Positions 50,333 through 60,208 of a DNA stretch of 60,695 nucleotides are shown here, in pieces. Source of the DNA: Bacteroidota bacterium (GTDB lineage: Bacteria > Bacteroidota > Bacteroidia > Sphingobacteriales > Sphingobacteriaceae). Each line of letters opens with the position of its first letter. The stretch's first letter is position 1. Below the pieces are notes generated by a model that was not told where the DNA came from, ran no database searches, and saw only the letters and a program-made list of their open reading frames with translations. A program made the translations under genes and the position numbers. The DNA lies in assembly GCA_013288235.1 (NCBI GenBank), contig JABDCF010000009.1, forward strand, positions 1-60,695, written 5' to 3'.

Positions 50333-51871
50333 TCAATAGCCTGTATTTTGTTTTAAAACAGGGTCTTGTGCAATAGCTGTTGTTGGTATCGGCCATAACC
50401 TTGCGTGGGTATCCTTATCAACAGGTTTAAATTGTTTAGCGTCTTCAAAATGGCCAAAACGTATTTGATCCTCTCTTCTCCAACCTTCCCAAACAAATTC
50501 ACGGCCTCTTTCATTGTAAATGCTATCAAGCGTAAATGCCGCCGCTGTAAAATTACTTAAGCCAACCCTTTGTCTAACCGGAGCGGTATAAGTTAATGCA
50601 GCAGTCGGGCTACCTAAACGGTAAACGCATTCAGCTTTCATTAACAGTACGTCGGAATAGCGGAATAGAGAAAAGTCGGCATCCATGCCCTGGTATCCGT
50701 CAACAAGCTGCCATTTTTGCTGGCGTACCCCGTCGTACTCGGTGGCGTCATCTTTTGGAATTCCATCAAACCCGCCTGTTACCTGCGGCCTGAAATTCAG
50801 TACCAGTGAACTGTCGCTACCCCGTGTGGTTAACGGTGTTACGCCGTCAGCCGCGTATTGAATGCCTACCATCCAGCCTGCTTTCCGGGCATCTGCATTG
50901 TTAAATAAAGCATAATAATCTGCATTTGCACTATAGCCGTTCCATGGGCCACCGGTACTTCCCCAATTGTATTTGGCAGCCTGGTTATAATGCATGGTCT
51001 CCATCTGGATAGTTAAACCCGGAGCGTCAATATGGTCAAAAGGAATAACAAAAATATTCTCGGTGTTGCCAGCATTGTTACTGCTTGCGAAATTTGAAAG
51101 GAAATTGCCCGACAACGAATAGCCGGCAGTCATAATCGAATCGCATAATGCCGAAGCAGCTGTATAACCACTGTTATCAGTGCCGCCGGTGAACACGTTT
51201 TTGTTCATATACAACTTGGTTAACAAAAAGTACGCGCACCATTTGTTCATCCTGCCGTATTGGCTTGCATCCAGTGTTGGCGTTTTTGAGCTTAATAACG
51301 GCGCATCGGCTTGTAACTCGGTCACCAAATCCTGGTAAATAGTAGCGGACGGAACGGTTGGGGCCGTGCTTGCGTTGGTATTTGATGATACTATATAAGG
51401 TACATTACCCCAATAGCTTAACAGCAAATAGTAAAAATAGCTACGTAGCGCCTTTAACTCAGCAACTGATGATGCCGTAGTGCCGCTGGCCGGCAAGCCC
51501 TGCAAAAGGCCTATGGTGATGTTTATTTGCCCGATAGCAGCGTACAGCGTAGACCAATCAGGTCCGATCTGTCCGTGTCCGGGTAAATAAGTATGCTGCC
51601 ATAGTTGTGCGTGTTCACCGCCGTCAAGCCAGTCACCACCAATCCTGGTTGGGATAATCAATGCATCGGTGGTAGCTTCAGCATCCTCTATAACACCGGT
51701 TGGCAAAGCCTGCAATTTGGTATAAGCCCCCAACACAATTGAATTAAGGTACCTCGGCGTAATATCTGATTCTATTACAGTATCATGCGCCGGGTTAAGC
51801 TGCTTTTTGCAGGAATAAATGCTTACCGCCCCAAAAAGGGCCGCCGCAATAAATAAATATGTCTTTTTCAT
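50333..51871 (-). CDS. SusD/RagB-family outer-membrane glycan-binding lipoprotein
   Basis: 512-residue surface lipoprotein (MKKTYLFIAAALFGAVSIYSCKKQ) that caps the SusC channel and binds the oligosaccharide. SusD features: the N-terminal YLNSIVLGAYTKLQ, TPR-like helices (AELKALRSYFYYLLLSYWGNVPYIV) and the C-terminal block (YSDVLLMKAECVYRLGSPTAALTYTAPVRQRVGLSNF...NERGREFVWEGWRREDQIRFG). It follows susC by 22 bases and ends at a strong terminator. Confidence 0.95.
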   Translation of the reverse strand: MKKTYLFIAAALFGAVSIYSCKKQLNPAHDTVIESDITPRYLNSIVLGAYTKLQALPTGVIEDAEATTDALIIPTRIGGDWLDGGEHAQLWQHTYLPGHGQIGPDWSTLYAAIGQINITIGLLQGLPASGTTASSVAELKALRSYFYYLLLSYWGNVPYIVSSNTNASTAPTVPSATIYQDLVTELQADAPLLSSKTPTLDASQYGRMNKWCAYFLLTKLYMNKNVFTGGTDNSGYTAASALCDSIMTAGYSLSGNFLSNFASSNNAGNTENIFVIPFDHIDAPGLTIQMETMHYNQAAKYNWGSTGGPWNGYSANADYYALFNNADARKAGWMVGIQYAADGVTPLTTRGSDSSLVLNFRPQVTGGFDGIPKDDATEYDGVRQQKWQLVDGYQGMDADFSLFRYSDVLLMKAECVYRLGSPTAALTYTAPVRQRVGLSNFTAAAFTLDSIYNERGREFVWEGWRREDQIRFGHFEDAKQFKPVDKDTHARLWPIPTTAIAQDPVLKQNTGY

Positions 51872-51893
51872 TATAAATAAATTTATATGGTTA

Positions 51894-54800
51894 CTATTTA
51901 AGAGTAAGATTTAAACCAAGTGTTAATTGACGGGTGCGCGGATAAAGTCCGCCATTTCTAACATCAATGCCGGCATCTCCGCCCACAACATTGCTATTTA
52001 CTTCAGGGTCAACACCTTTGTAGCTTGTAAAGGTAAATAAATTATTTCCGCCGACATAAATGTGCAACCTATCAATATACCTGCTGTCTTTTACAATCAG
52101 GTTGTAGCCTATTGTAGCGCTTTGTACCCTAAGGAAAGAAGTGCTTTGCCACCAATAGCTTGACGGCGTAGGTTGGCTATTGATGCCTGCCGCAGCAGCC
52201 GAGGCCAGCAACGAATAAGTGCCCACTTTGCCCGCTATAGTGCTATAGTCCATACCCACTTCGTTGAATGCATGGCTACCATAGTTGCCGCGCATAAACA
52301 AATTTAAATCAAATTGTTTATAGTGTAAAGTATTTGTTATACCATAAGTAAATTTCGGATCGGTAGTATAGTAGCGCCTATCGTCTGAGCCCGGGTTACC
52401 TATAGTAAGCCCAGCTTGCTGTACCTCTGTTCTTGAGCCGTCAGCATTGGTATGCCAAAACAATTGGTTGCCCTTTGCATCGATACCGGCGTACTGCGGT
52501 AACAATAAAGTACCCACGGGGAAACCTGTTGCTAAGTAGCCTATATTTGCGATGGAACCGCTGATGCCTAAGCCCCCGGTGCTGCCAACTTGCAAGTATG
52601 GTTGTGAAACCTGGTCGCCACCAGGCAACGATCCTTCAAGGTTAGTTATTTTGTTACGATTTAAAGAAATATTGCCTCCTGCATTCCATGAAAAATCTCC
52701 TGATTTTACAATAGTGCCGTTCAACGATATATCAACGCCTTTGTTATTCAAAGATCCTACGTTTGCCAATATGGTGCCAACAAAATACTGACCGCCAGTG
52801 GCCACGGGATAAGCGAACAATAAATGATTAGTGTTAGAGTTGTAAAAATCCACACTACCGTTTAAGCGCCCGTTGAACAAGGAAAAATCCACAGCCGCAT
52901 CAACGGTTGTTTTTTCTTCCCATCTTAACAAAGTGTTCTGGTTTTGAATCGAGAAATTGGCAGGCAGCCATTTTCCGCTTGCCCCGTCATAATAGAGAAT
53001 GCTTGAACCTGTAGCAGTCCCTGCATTCCCGAACAAAAGCTGAGACTGGTAAGGGCTGATAACATCCTGGTCGCCTGTTTGCCCGTATCCGCCGCGAAGT
53101 TTCAGCGAGGTGATCCAGGTAACGGATTTCATAAAATCTTCATTGCTGATATTCCAGCCGACGCTTGCCGAAGGGAAAACTTCTCCCTGGTTATTATAAC
53201 CAAGTTTATTCGACCAATCATACCTTACTGTACCGGTAACGTAGTATTTATCATTAAAGTTGTATTCCGCCCTTCCAAAATATGATTTAAGTTCAGAGCC
53301 ATTATTATACGAAGATAAGTCGGATACGGAATTTACACTATTGAATGAATTTAAATTTTCATAAGGTAAATTAACGTCATAAGAATCGTGGGCTTCTATA
53401 TGGAAACCGGTATTACTATAATTGTTAAATTCGTAACCGCCTAACAAGTTCAACTTGCTTTTTCCAAATGTGGCTTTATAGTTAGCGGTGATACCTACGG
53501 TTTCAATGTTTGATGTGGTAGATGCAAGATCCTCATCGCCATCCTGCTGGTCAGCTACGTTTGCACCAATAATGTCTGAAAGAGAACCCAGCAATGTAGA
53601 ATGAGGAATATAAATATGGCCTGTGCTGGTTCCCCTTATTACGTTAGCATACGGGCTTATAGTTAAACCAGGGGTAAGTAAATAGTCCAGCCTAAGGTTC
53701 CCTATTATAACATCAGAAGTGCTGGTATTTATAATATCTGCTAAAAATGGAACCGGGTTGTTTTCATCAGTATTGTTTATATACTGGTATTGGCCCGGTG
53801 CGCCACCCGGCTGATATTCACTAATAACAGATGGCACCGACGCTGCATCTTCCCAGGCAGCGGGGTCGCTCAAAGCAGCATTTACATGGTCAACGTTCAA
53901 CCCCATTGTTATGGTCAGTTTGTTATCCAATGCCTTTTGATCAAAATTAAAACGACCGTTAAAATCTTGCCTGCCAGAGTTTATGGCTATACCATCCTGA
54001 TCCTGGTATGTTACCGATGCCCGGTAATGGCTTTGATCTGTACCGCCGGAAAGGGCAAGGTTGTGGCTTTGCGTAAAACCGGTGCGCAATAATGCTTTAA
54101 ACCAGTTAGTATTAGCCCCCTGGTTACTGGTGGTTGTAGTACCTGTTGGCATTGAGGCGCCACCATTTGCCTCCTGGTAGTCGGCAAGGTATTGCGAAGC
54201 ATCCGCAAATTGTATTAAATGCTGGGCCGATTCAGAAGCTACATAGGTATTGTAACTAACCTGCAATCTACCGGCTTTGCCATGTTTTGTGGTAACTAAA
54301 ATTATACCACCCGAAGCGCGCGACCCATAAATGGCGGCGGCAGAAGCATCCTTCAATATATCAAATGACTCAATGTCGTTTGGATTGATAGTACGGATAT
54401 CTACCCCGGCAACGCCGTCAACAACGTATAAAGGGTCGTTACCGCCGCCTAATGAAGCTGTACCGTGTATACGTACAACTTCGGGCTGGTTAGGGTCACC
54501 ACTGTTGGTTGATATGGTTACACCAGCCGCTTTACCCTGCAATTGTTGCAACGGGTCGGTAGTTACACCCTGAACAAAGTCGTCTGAATTTACTTTTACA
54601 ACAGAACCTGTCTGATCTTTTTTACGTTGTGTACCGTAACCTACTACCAGCACTTCATTAAGTGAGTTGCTGGCGGCCTCGAGGCTTATGTTTATAGTTT
54701 CAGAAGTTATCGGTACTTCTTTAGTTATATAGCCTATGTAACTAACTACAAGGGTAGTTGCAGATGATGGCACAGACAGCTTAAAAGTACCGTTAACATC

Positions 54801-54974
54801 GGTGATGGCACCTGTTGTTGAGCCTTTTGCCACGATGGATGCACCTATTAGAGTGGAACCATCTTTTGAGTCGGTCACCTTACCGGAAACTGTTTTGTTT
54901 TGGGCCATCGCCGGTATCGCAAAAAAGCATAATAAGATAAAACAACTTACTTTGAGTAAATTTTTTAAATACAT
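51894..54974 (-). CDS. SusC/RagA-family TonB-dependent outer-membrane receptor
   Basis: 1026 residues from the ATG at 54974, which gives the signal peptide MYLKNLLKVSCFILLCFFAIPAMAQ; a longer frame to 55040 is unlikely. CarboxypepD-like regulatory domain (TVSGKVTDSKDGSTLIGASIV), TonB-box-like LNEVLVVGYGTQRKKD, plug domain (PLYVVDGVAGVDIRTINPNDIESFDILKDASAAAIYGSRASGGIILVTT) and a 22-strand-type beta-barrel ending RTRQLTLGLNLTLK. It imports oligosaccharides with SusD. The nearby GH37 and GH65 genes suggest trehalose or related alpha-glucosides. Confidence 0.95.
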   Translation of the reverse strand: MYLKNLLKVSCFILLCFFAIPAMAQNKTVSGKVTDSKDGSTLIGASIVAKGSTTGAITDVNGTFKLSVPSSATTLVVSYIGYITKEVPITSETINISLEAASNSLNEVLVVGYGTQRKKDQTGSVVKVNSDDFVQGVTTDPLQQLQGKAAGVTISTNSGDPNQPEVVRIHGTASLGGGNDPLYVVDGVAGVDIRTINPNDIESFDILKDASAAAIYGSRASGGIILVTTKHGKAGRLQVSYNTYVASESAQHLIQFADASQYLADYQEANGGASMPTGTTTTSNQGANTNWFKALLRTGFTQSHNLALSGGTDQSHYRASVTYQDQDGIAINSGRQDFNGRFNFDQKALDNKLTITMGLNVDHVNAALSDPAAWEDAASVPSVISEYQPGGAPGQYQYINNTDENNPVPFLADIINTSTSDVIIGNLRLDYLLTPGLTISPYANVIRGTSTGHIYIPHSTLLGSLSDIIGANVADQQDGDEDLASTTSNIETVGITANYKATFGKSKLNLLGGYEFNNYSNTGFHIEAHDSYDVNLPYENLNSFNSVNSVSDLSSYNNGSELKSYFGRAEYNFNDKYYVTGTVRYDWSNKLGYNNQGEVFPSASVGWNISNEDFMKSVTWITSLKLRGGYGQTGDQDVISPYQSQLLFGNAGTATGSSILYYDGASGKWLPANFSIQNQNTLLRWEEKTTVDAAVDFSLFNGRLNGSVDFYNSNTNHLLFAYPVATGGQYFVGTILANVGSLNNKGVDISLNGTIVKSGDFSWNAGGNISLNRNKITNLEGSLPGGDQVSQPYLQVGSTGGLGISGSIANIGYLATGFPVGTLLLPQYAGIDAKGNQLFWHTNADGSRTEVQQAGLTIGNPGSDDRRYYTTDPKFTYGITNTLHYKQFDLNLFMRGNYGSHAFNEVGMDYSTIAGKVGTYSLLASAAAAGINSQPTPSSYWWQSTSFLRVQSATIGYNLIVKDSRYIDRLHIYVGGNNLFTFTSYKGVDPEVNSNVVGGDAGIDVRNGGLYPRTRQLTLGLNLTLK

Positions 54975-55698
54975 AAAATTGGGTTTGAAAGGTTTACTTG
55001 TTGATTGTATAATAGTGTTAATTGATTGGGCATACTGCAAACTGAATATTCATATTTATAATGGGTTAATTAATAAAGTACACAGGTCCGCAATTATCAA
55101 TGCGATAATTTCAGGGGGGTATGTTTTTATTATGAGATAGTTTAACGGGAATATAAAAAATCATATCTGACCGATCAAATGCTGTCTATATAAAAAATAC
55201 TATAATTACAACTTTAAACTTTTGTAAAACAGGTTTATTAACAACTCTTAGATAGTGTATAATTTAATGTACTATACAAACATTACTATCAACTACTGTA
55301 GTTCTAAGAGATCAAATTATATTAGTTTATTAAGTAAATTGGTTTTGCTGGTTTAGCTTTATAGCAGCTTATCAAAATATGATTGTGGCAATCAGTCTCC
55401 CAACATCTTCTTAAATCATATCTTAATATCTGAATACATTCCAAAGTAAAAAAGATGTTACAGGATAACCTATTTATTTACTGAAAATTTAAAAAAATAT
55501 TACACTTTTTTTATTTAAATTAATGTAAATCAATAAGTTAAAAATAAATATACTTAAGAAAGTATAAATATAATTTAACCCTTTTAGATACTAATTTAAC
55601 ATTGTCGCAATAGTTAAACTTTTTAAATGAAGGCTATATCATAATATTAATATATGTCAGATAAACAGTAATTAATATTTGAGTTGGTGTTATATATC
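54975..55698. other. AT-rich gap upstream of susC
   Basis: 724 bases without a gene, between susC and its probable regulator. It must contain the susC promoter and operator. I saw only small hairpins, for example CTCTTAG/CTAAGAG around 55245-55312 enclosing TAGTGTATAATTTAATGTAC, and GATTG-tgg-CAATC at 55382-55394. No exact TAnnTTTG box was found on the minus strand near the start codon. Confidence 0.45.
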
Positions 55699-57345
55699 TC
55701 AAGATCTGCTAAGGGTATCAACAGCTTTTATAGCCATGATCTTATGGTCAAACTGATCGCTTGGGACCAGTGCTTTAGCCTTTATACGCATCTTGTAAAC
55801 ATAAATTGTATTTACAGAATATTCAAGGATATTGGCAATAGTTTCGTTATCATTAATCCCAAGCCGCATGAGTGCAAATATGCGAAGATCCGTATTTAAC
55901 ACTTCGTTGTCCTTAGGCCATATCTGATCTTCTTTTTTTAGCAGGGAATTAAATAAGGTAATAAAGTTGGGAAATATTTTCAGGAAGACATGGTCAAAAG
56001 TGTAGAACAGCGTATCCCGTTCCTTTTTTATGTTTATTTCATTGATCGACAGTAACAAATCGTCATATTTTTTAATAGCTATTTTTCTCTCAACATTTCT
56101 TTTGATCTTCTCAAGTTTTAAAATATATCCGGATATTAAATTAAAAAAATAGCCAATATATTCTTCCTTGATATGGGCATCTTCCGAAAGTTTATCATTA
56201 ATTTTTTCGAGCTGAATGTTTTTTTCTTCAATTATTCCTTCTTTAACCTTTAGCCTTTTTAATTGGATAAATACAATAAACGATACTAACGTAATCAGCA
56301 CTGCAACCACGGCTATGGATAAAAAATAAATAAGGAATTTGTTTTTTTCATTCTCCATCCTGTTTTTTTCGTTCTCGGCAGTAATAATTTTGTGAGCTGC
56401 CACCAGCGGCAAAACCGCCCCTATTTCTATTTTTCTGAGCCTTGCATCATAATACTGCGCATCGTCCATTGCCTGTTCTATAAATGTATACGCATCCTTC
56501 AGGTTCCCATCAAGGTACAATTGTTGGCCAAGCTTAAAAATAGCAAGTGTTTCTTTTGTTGAGGACCTGATATCGTGTATAGCCCCGATGATCATCAGGT
56601 TGGTACGCGGTTCTGATTGAAAAGGCCCCCCATAAAAAAAGCTTAGCCCTGTAGCTACCATAGCCCGCTGATGATCGGTCAGGTTATAATGATTCAAAAG
56701 GTTAATGTAATAGGGCGATGGTCGTTGAAACTGACGGGTTATTACCTGCTTGTTGCCAAGGTGATAAAGTTGTTCAAATGAGCCTGGTTTCGCGAGTGTA
56801 ATAACCGAGTCGATGTATTTAACTGCTTCAGTTTGATCAAAAGTACTATAAGTGTTATCGCTATTGTAATCGCCCAGATCAGAATAAGCGCGCGACTTGA
56901 TGGAATAATATTCCAATTTAGACTCATCACTAAGCAAATGGGTATTGATTTGATTTAAACAATCAAAAGTTTCTTTAAACATCCCTGATGATAACAAAAT
57001 AAAACCGAGCTTTATCCTGCTATCATATTGTTTAGGAATATTGTTTAGAGCCTTACTTATATTTAATAACTTCTGGGTATAAACGTAGGCCGAATCAAAT
57101 TGGTAAACCTTATATTCCTCGTACAACTTATTGCAAATATCATATTGCGCTTCCAGGTTATTTTTGGGTGTAACATTCAGCTTTGTCTTTAATTTTTTTA
57201 TCCTTATTTCTTTTTGATCATCGTATATCTTTTTCCTTGAAAGTTCTTTTTTCAATACTGTTAACAGGCTATCTGTTTTTTTTGTCATCGAAAACGCAGA
57301 ATAGCTAAAACACACCAGGAATACAATTGGTATAAAAATTCTCAT
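55699..57345 (-). CDS. Membrane-bound transcriptional regulator, SusR/DUF6377-like
   Basis: 548 residues. Signal peptide (MRIFIPIVFLVCFSYSAFS), periplasmic TPR-like region (about 30-335), one membrane segment (FLIYFLSIAVVAVLITLVSFIVFIQL, about 338-363), a coiled-coil linker (IIEEKNIQLEKINDKLSED) and a cytoplasmic C-terminal part ending in a LuxR-like helix-turn-helix (LRIFALMRLGINDNETIANILEYSVNTIYVYKMRIK). This is the one-component layout of SusR-type regulators that sense a sugar in the periplasm and activate the adjacent susC. Placed between trehalase and susC, it probably controls both. Confidence 0.85.
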   Translation of the reverse strand: MRIFIPIVFLVCFSYSAFSMTKKTDSLLTVLKKELSRKKIYDDQKEIRIKKLKTKLNVTPKNNLEAQYDICNKLYEEYKVYQFDSAYVYTQKLLNISKALNNIPKQYDSRIKLGFILLSSGMFKETFDCLNQINTHLLSDESKLEYYSIKSRAYSDLGDYNSDNTYSTFDQTEAVKYIDSVITLAKPGSFEQLYHLGNKQVITRQFQRPSPYYINLLNHYNLTDHQRAMVATGLSFFYGGPFQSEPRTNLMIIGAIHDIRSSTKETLAIFKLGQQLYLDGNLKDAYTFIEQAMDDAQYYDARLRKIEIGAVLPLVAAHKIITAENEKNRMENEKNKFLIYFLSIAVVAVLITLVSFIVFIQLKRLKVKEGIIEEKNIQLEKINDKLSEDAHIKEEYIGYFFNLISGYILKLEKIKRNVERKIAIKKYDDLLLSINEINIKKERDTLFYTFDHVFLKIFPNFITLFNSLLKKEDQIWPKDNEVLNTDLRIFALMRLGINDNETIANILEYSVNTIYVYKMRIKAKALVPSDQFDHKIMAIKAVDTLSRS

Positions 57346-57686
57346 AATGGAACAGGTTTATTCAGAACAACTAAACTAATCTTTTAAAGTAATATTAAAA
57401 AACGATTTTACATAGCAATTCTCAACTGCCATAAGGATAGCTTAATAAACTGATAACTTAATTGTTGTAAACTTATCGCCGATCAATTTTATAGCGATCT
57501 GAAATTACGAATGCATGCTTGCATGGCGGGAAGCTATGTAGCGTTAAAAATTGGATCCACACTTGTTAATGGTATATCTGCGGGTAATAATTTATTTAAC
57601 TTTACAAGCCATACCAACAGCACTAACTACCCATTTTATTTTGAATACCGCCCCTATATTTCCGGGCATTTGCCTCTGAATAAATT
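57346..57686. other. Intergenic gap, nothing recognised
   Basis: 341 AT-rich bases between the regulator and trehalase. One short open frame (57511-57705, +) runs into the trehalase 3' end and has no coding features. The regulator promoter must be here; none could be pinned down. Confidence 0.4.
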
Positions 57687-59252
57687 CTATAATTGGTCGA
57701 TGTGATAGCGGCTCATCAGGTCAAGTAAAACCCCATTTGTCCATCCAAAACCATCCTGTAGAGGATATTCGCCCCCTCCGGCTTTTACATCGGTGTCAAT
57801 AACGTTATATTTTTCCATCAGCTTCCCTGTAGTGTTAAATACATCTATGTTGGTACGTATCCAGGTAATTGCAATAGAGCGCGCCAAGCCGCTTTTGTGA
57901 TAATTATTTAAGCCGTCAATCGTAATATACTGTAATGGCGCCCAGGCATTGGGGCTATCCCATTGCTGGCCAGAGCGGTTGAACGTAGTAACCAATCCAC
58001 CCCGCTTTAAAAACTTTGTTTTAATAACAAATGCCATAGTATCCGCCTGTTTTTTATCAGCGATTTTAAATTCAAGCGGGTAAACACCGGCCAGCGTTTG
58101 TATCGGGGTAGTATGTTTCAGCTTCCAGTCATAGTCCATAAACCAACTGTCCTTTTCGCTCCAGCAATATTTTTGTATGGCTTTTTTGCGGCGCAGCGCT
58201 TTATCAAGATAAAACTGGTACTTGCCCTCATTTCCCTGTAATTTATACGACTTTGCCACCGAAAGTTCCAGGTGGTACATCAAACAATTCAGATCTACCG
58301 GCACGATAAATACGGTACGAATACTTTCCAATTTCCCCGAGGTATCCATCCAGCGGGTGCTAAAATCCCAGCCCGATTCTGCCGCGCCACGTATACTACG
58401 GTAAAAAGCCGACGGTGTCTGTTTGGTTAGTTTGGCAGCGTCCGAATCTTTTTTAAACGATTCTTCCCTTGCTTTGTCCGAATAATCCCAATACCGGTTC
58501 ATAATTTCACCACCGGGCATCTTCACCACATTACAGTAAGCCTGGCCCGGCTTTAATTGCCCTGCGCCATGCATCCAGTAAGCATATTCTTTTAAAAGTT
58601 CAGGCTGATATTTTATAAACACACTGTCCCCTTCATCCTTAGCCAGTAAATCAAGCATCATCGAAAAGAAAGGGGGCTGTGATCTTGTTAAATAATAAGT
58701 ACGGGTGCCGTTGGGTATAAAACCATAGGTATCCAACAAGTAGGCAAAATTGCCGATCATGTTTTGAATGATCTTTGTTTTGTGGCTTTCCTGCAGGCCG
58801 AGCATGGTAAAATACGAATCCCAATAGTATGTTTCGCGGAAACGGCCGCCGGGAACTATAAAGTCGTTTGGCAAAGGCAATAACGAAGAATATTTTGAGG
58901 CCGTATCCCGCTTACGGTAAAGTACTTGCCAAAGGGTATCAACATGTTTAAGTATACCGGCAGAAATGTCGCTTTTAAAGCCATTATTATTTGTGCCCGG
59001 TATAATGAAATTATCGTTAACAAACTTTTTCAGATCAAAATTCTGTTTGCCTTTTTGTTCGTGATAATCCTTCATGATCAAAGCGGGTTCCCGCTTTGGC
59101 GTTGCGTCCACAAATGTTTTACTATCCGGAAAAATATCAGACAGCTGGACAGCTTCGAACAGGCCCGGAAACAATTGCCGGGGCGTATGTACTTGCGAAT
59201 GGGCAAATCCAAAAAAAAGTATTAAGGAGCATATTAATAGTATTTTTTTCAT
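57687..59252 (-). CDS. treA: Periplasmic trehalase, glycoside hydrolase family 37
   Basis: Hydrolyses trehalose to two glucose molecules, 521 residues with signal peptide MKKILLICSLILFFGFAHSQ. Both GH37 signatures are present: PGGRFRETYYWDSYF (about 140-154) and QWDSPNAWAP. The catalytic Asp lies in SGWDFSTRW and the catalytic Glu in GGGEYPLQDGFGWTNGV. The family's length and order are normal. It lies next to the SusR-like regulator and susC, marking the locus as trehalose-directed. The 577-base region upstream should hold its promoter. Confidence 0.94.
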   Translation of the reverse strand: MKKILLICSLILFFGFAHSQVHTPRQLFPGLFEAVQLSDIFPDSKTFVDATPKREPALIMKDYHEQKGKQNFDLKKFVNDNFIIPGTNNNGFKSDISAGILKHVDTLWQVLYRKRDTASKYSSLLPLPNDFIVPGGRFRETYYWDSYFTMLGLQESHKTKIIQNMIGNFAYLLDTYGFIPNGTRTYYLTRSQPPFFSMMLDLLAKDEGDSVFIKYQPELLKEYAYWMHGAGQLKPGQAYCNVVKMPGGEIMNRYWDYSDKAREESFKKDSDAAKLTKQTPSAFYRSIRGAAESGWDFSTRWMDTSGKLESIRTVFIVPVDLNCLMYHLELSVAKSYKLQGNEGKYQFYLDKALRRKKAIQKYCWSEKDSWFMDYDWKLKHTTPIQTLAGVYPLEFKIADKKQADTMAFVIKTKFLKRGGLVTTFNRSGQQWDSPNAWAPLQYITIDGLNNYHKSGLARSIAITWIRTNIDVFNTTGKLMEKYNVIDTDVKAGGGEYPLQDGFGWTNGVLLDLMSRYHIDQL

Positions 59253-59829
59253 GATAATGATATGATTATGAAATATCCAAAAATGGAAAGCCTGTTTTTA
59301 CCTATCAATGCCGGGGCCAGTAATGGCTTTTGCATACTGAGACCATTTTACTGGTAATACGCTCACCAGGAAAAAACCGATATTGTGATTAGTTCCTAAA
59401 TAATTTATTAGTTGTTTGGTTAATTGTTTGTGTGGTTATTCGCTTTATCATAAAAGAATTACATAGCGCTATTCCAGGTACAACAAAGTAATAAATCTGC
59501 TATAGTATTACCTATTTGTTTATTAAAAATTTAAAAACAAAGCGAGTTTTATTATAGCAATTATTTAATATCCAGCCATTTAAAAAAACGTTCTATCACA
59601 ATAGTATAAATATTATTTACTGCTTATAGATATTAAAGTTGACGTTATCGTCATAAATGTACATTTCTGACGATGGCGAAACATGTATTAATATTTACTG
59701 TAATTTTATAATCCAGTAATATTTCATAAATTTTGGTGCAAACGAACAGATCAAATTAATTTTCGTTTTCTATCTTTGCACACCAAATTTGCGGGCTATT
59801 ACTGAATCAACAATTTGGAAATTAGCTTT
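59253..59829. other. Gap between trehalase and tRNA-Ser, mostly empty
   Basis: 577 AT-rich bases. It contains the tRNA promoter box at 59771-59778 and presumably the trehalase promoter on the other strand. The nearest resemblance to a minus-strand -7 box is CCAAAAATGG at about 59277-59286, with one mismatch. No open frame of note. Confidence 0.4.
59771..59778 (+). promoter_or_regulatory. -7 promoter box (TATCTTTG) for tRNA-Ser
   Basis: TATCTTTG matches the Bacteroidota TAnnTTTG consensus exactly and lies 51 bases before the tRNA. A clear -33 TTTG was not found at the expected spacing. Confidence 0.6.
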
Positions 59830-59916
59830 GGAGAGATGTCAGAGCGGTTCAATGTGCCTGATTCGAAATCAGGTGTACTGTCAAAGGTACCGGGGGTTCG
59901 AATCCCTCTCTCTCCG
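59830..59916 (+). tRNA. tRNA-Ser (anticodon CGA)
   Basis: 87-base class II tRNA. Acceptor stem GGAGAGA (59830-59836) pairs with TCTCTCC (59909-59915), discriminator G916. Anticodon arm CTGATT-CGA-AATCAG; CGA reads the Ser codon UCG. A long variable arm (TGTACTGTCAAAGGTACC) is as expected for Ser. T-loop TTCGAAT. The CCA end is not encoded (the next bases are CGCC). Confidence 0.96.
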
Positions 59917-59942
59917 CGCCATACCCTATTATAAATATAAAT

Positions 59943-59983
59943 AAAACCATGTAAATCAATAATTTACATGGTTTTATTTTTTT
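59943..59983 (+). terminator. Intrinsic terminator of tRNA-Ser
   Basis: AAAACCATGTAAAT (59943-59956) pairs perfectly with ATTTACATGGTTTT (59962-59975) around the loop CAATA, followed by A and T7. It lies 27 bases after the tRNA. Confidence 0.88.
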
Positions 59984-60208
59984 AGTCAAAAGTTGATTCG
60001 GGCCATCAAATCGCATAAAGCTTTGACTAAATCTGCTGTGAATGCACCCTGATAATATCGCCTATTCTAACAAATAATCCTCCAAATTTCGGAATATCCC
60101 ATCCGTCATTTGGAAAAACCAGCGAGTAGATAAATAATTAAATATTTAATAATCAATTAGTTATCTAAGTGGCATTGTAATGGTCAACGTGTTTCCAAAC
60201 AAAACAAC

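Noticed and set aside
57511..57705. 64-residue open frame between regulator and trehalase
   Set aside because: It overlaps the trehalase 3' end antisense, and has no recognisable domain or signal.
59830..59983. tRNA-Ser as an integration site of a genomic island
   Set aside because: No integrase follows and no repeat of the tRNA 3' end was noticed in the window.
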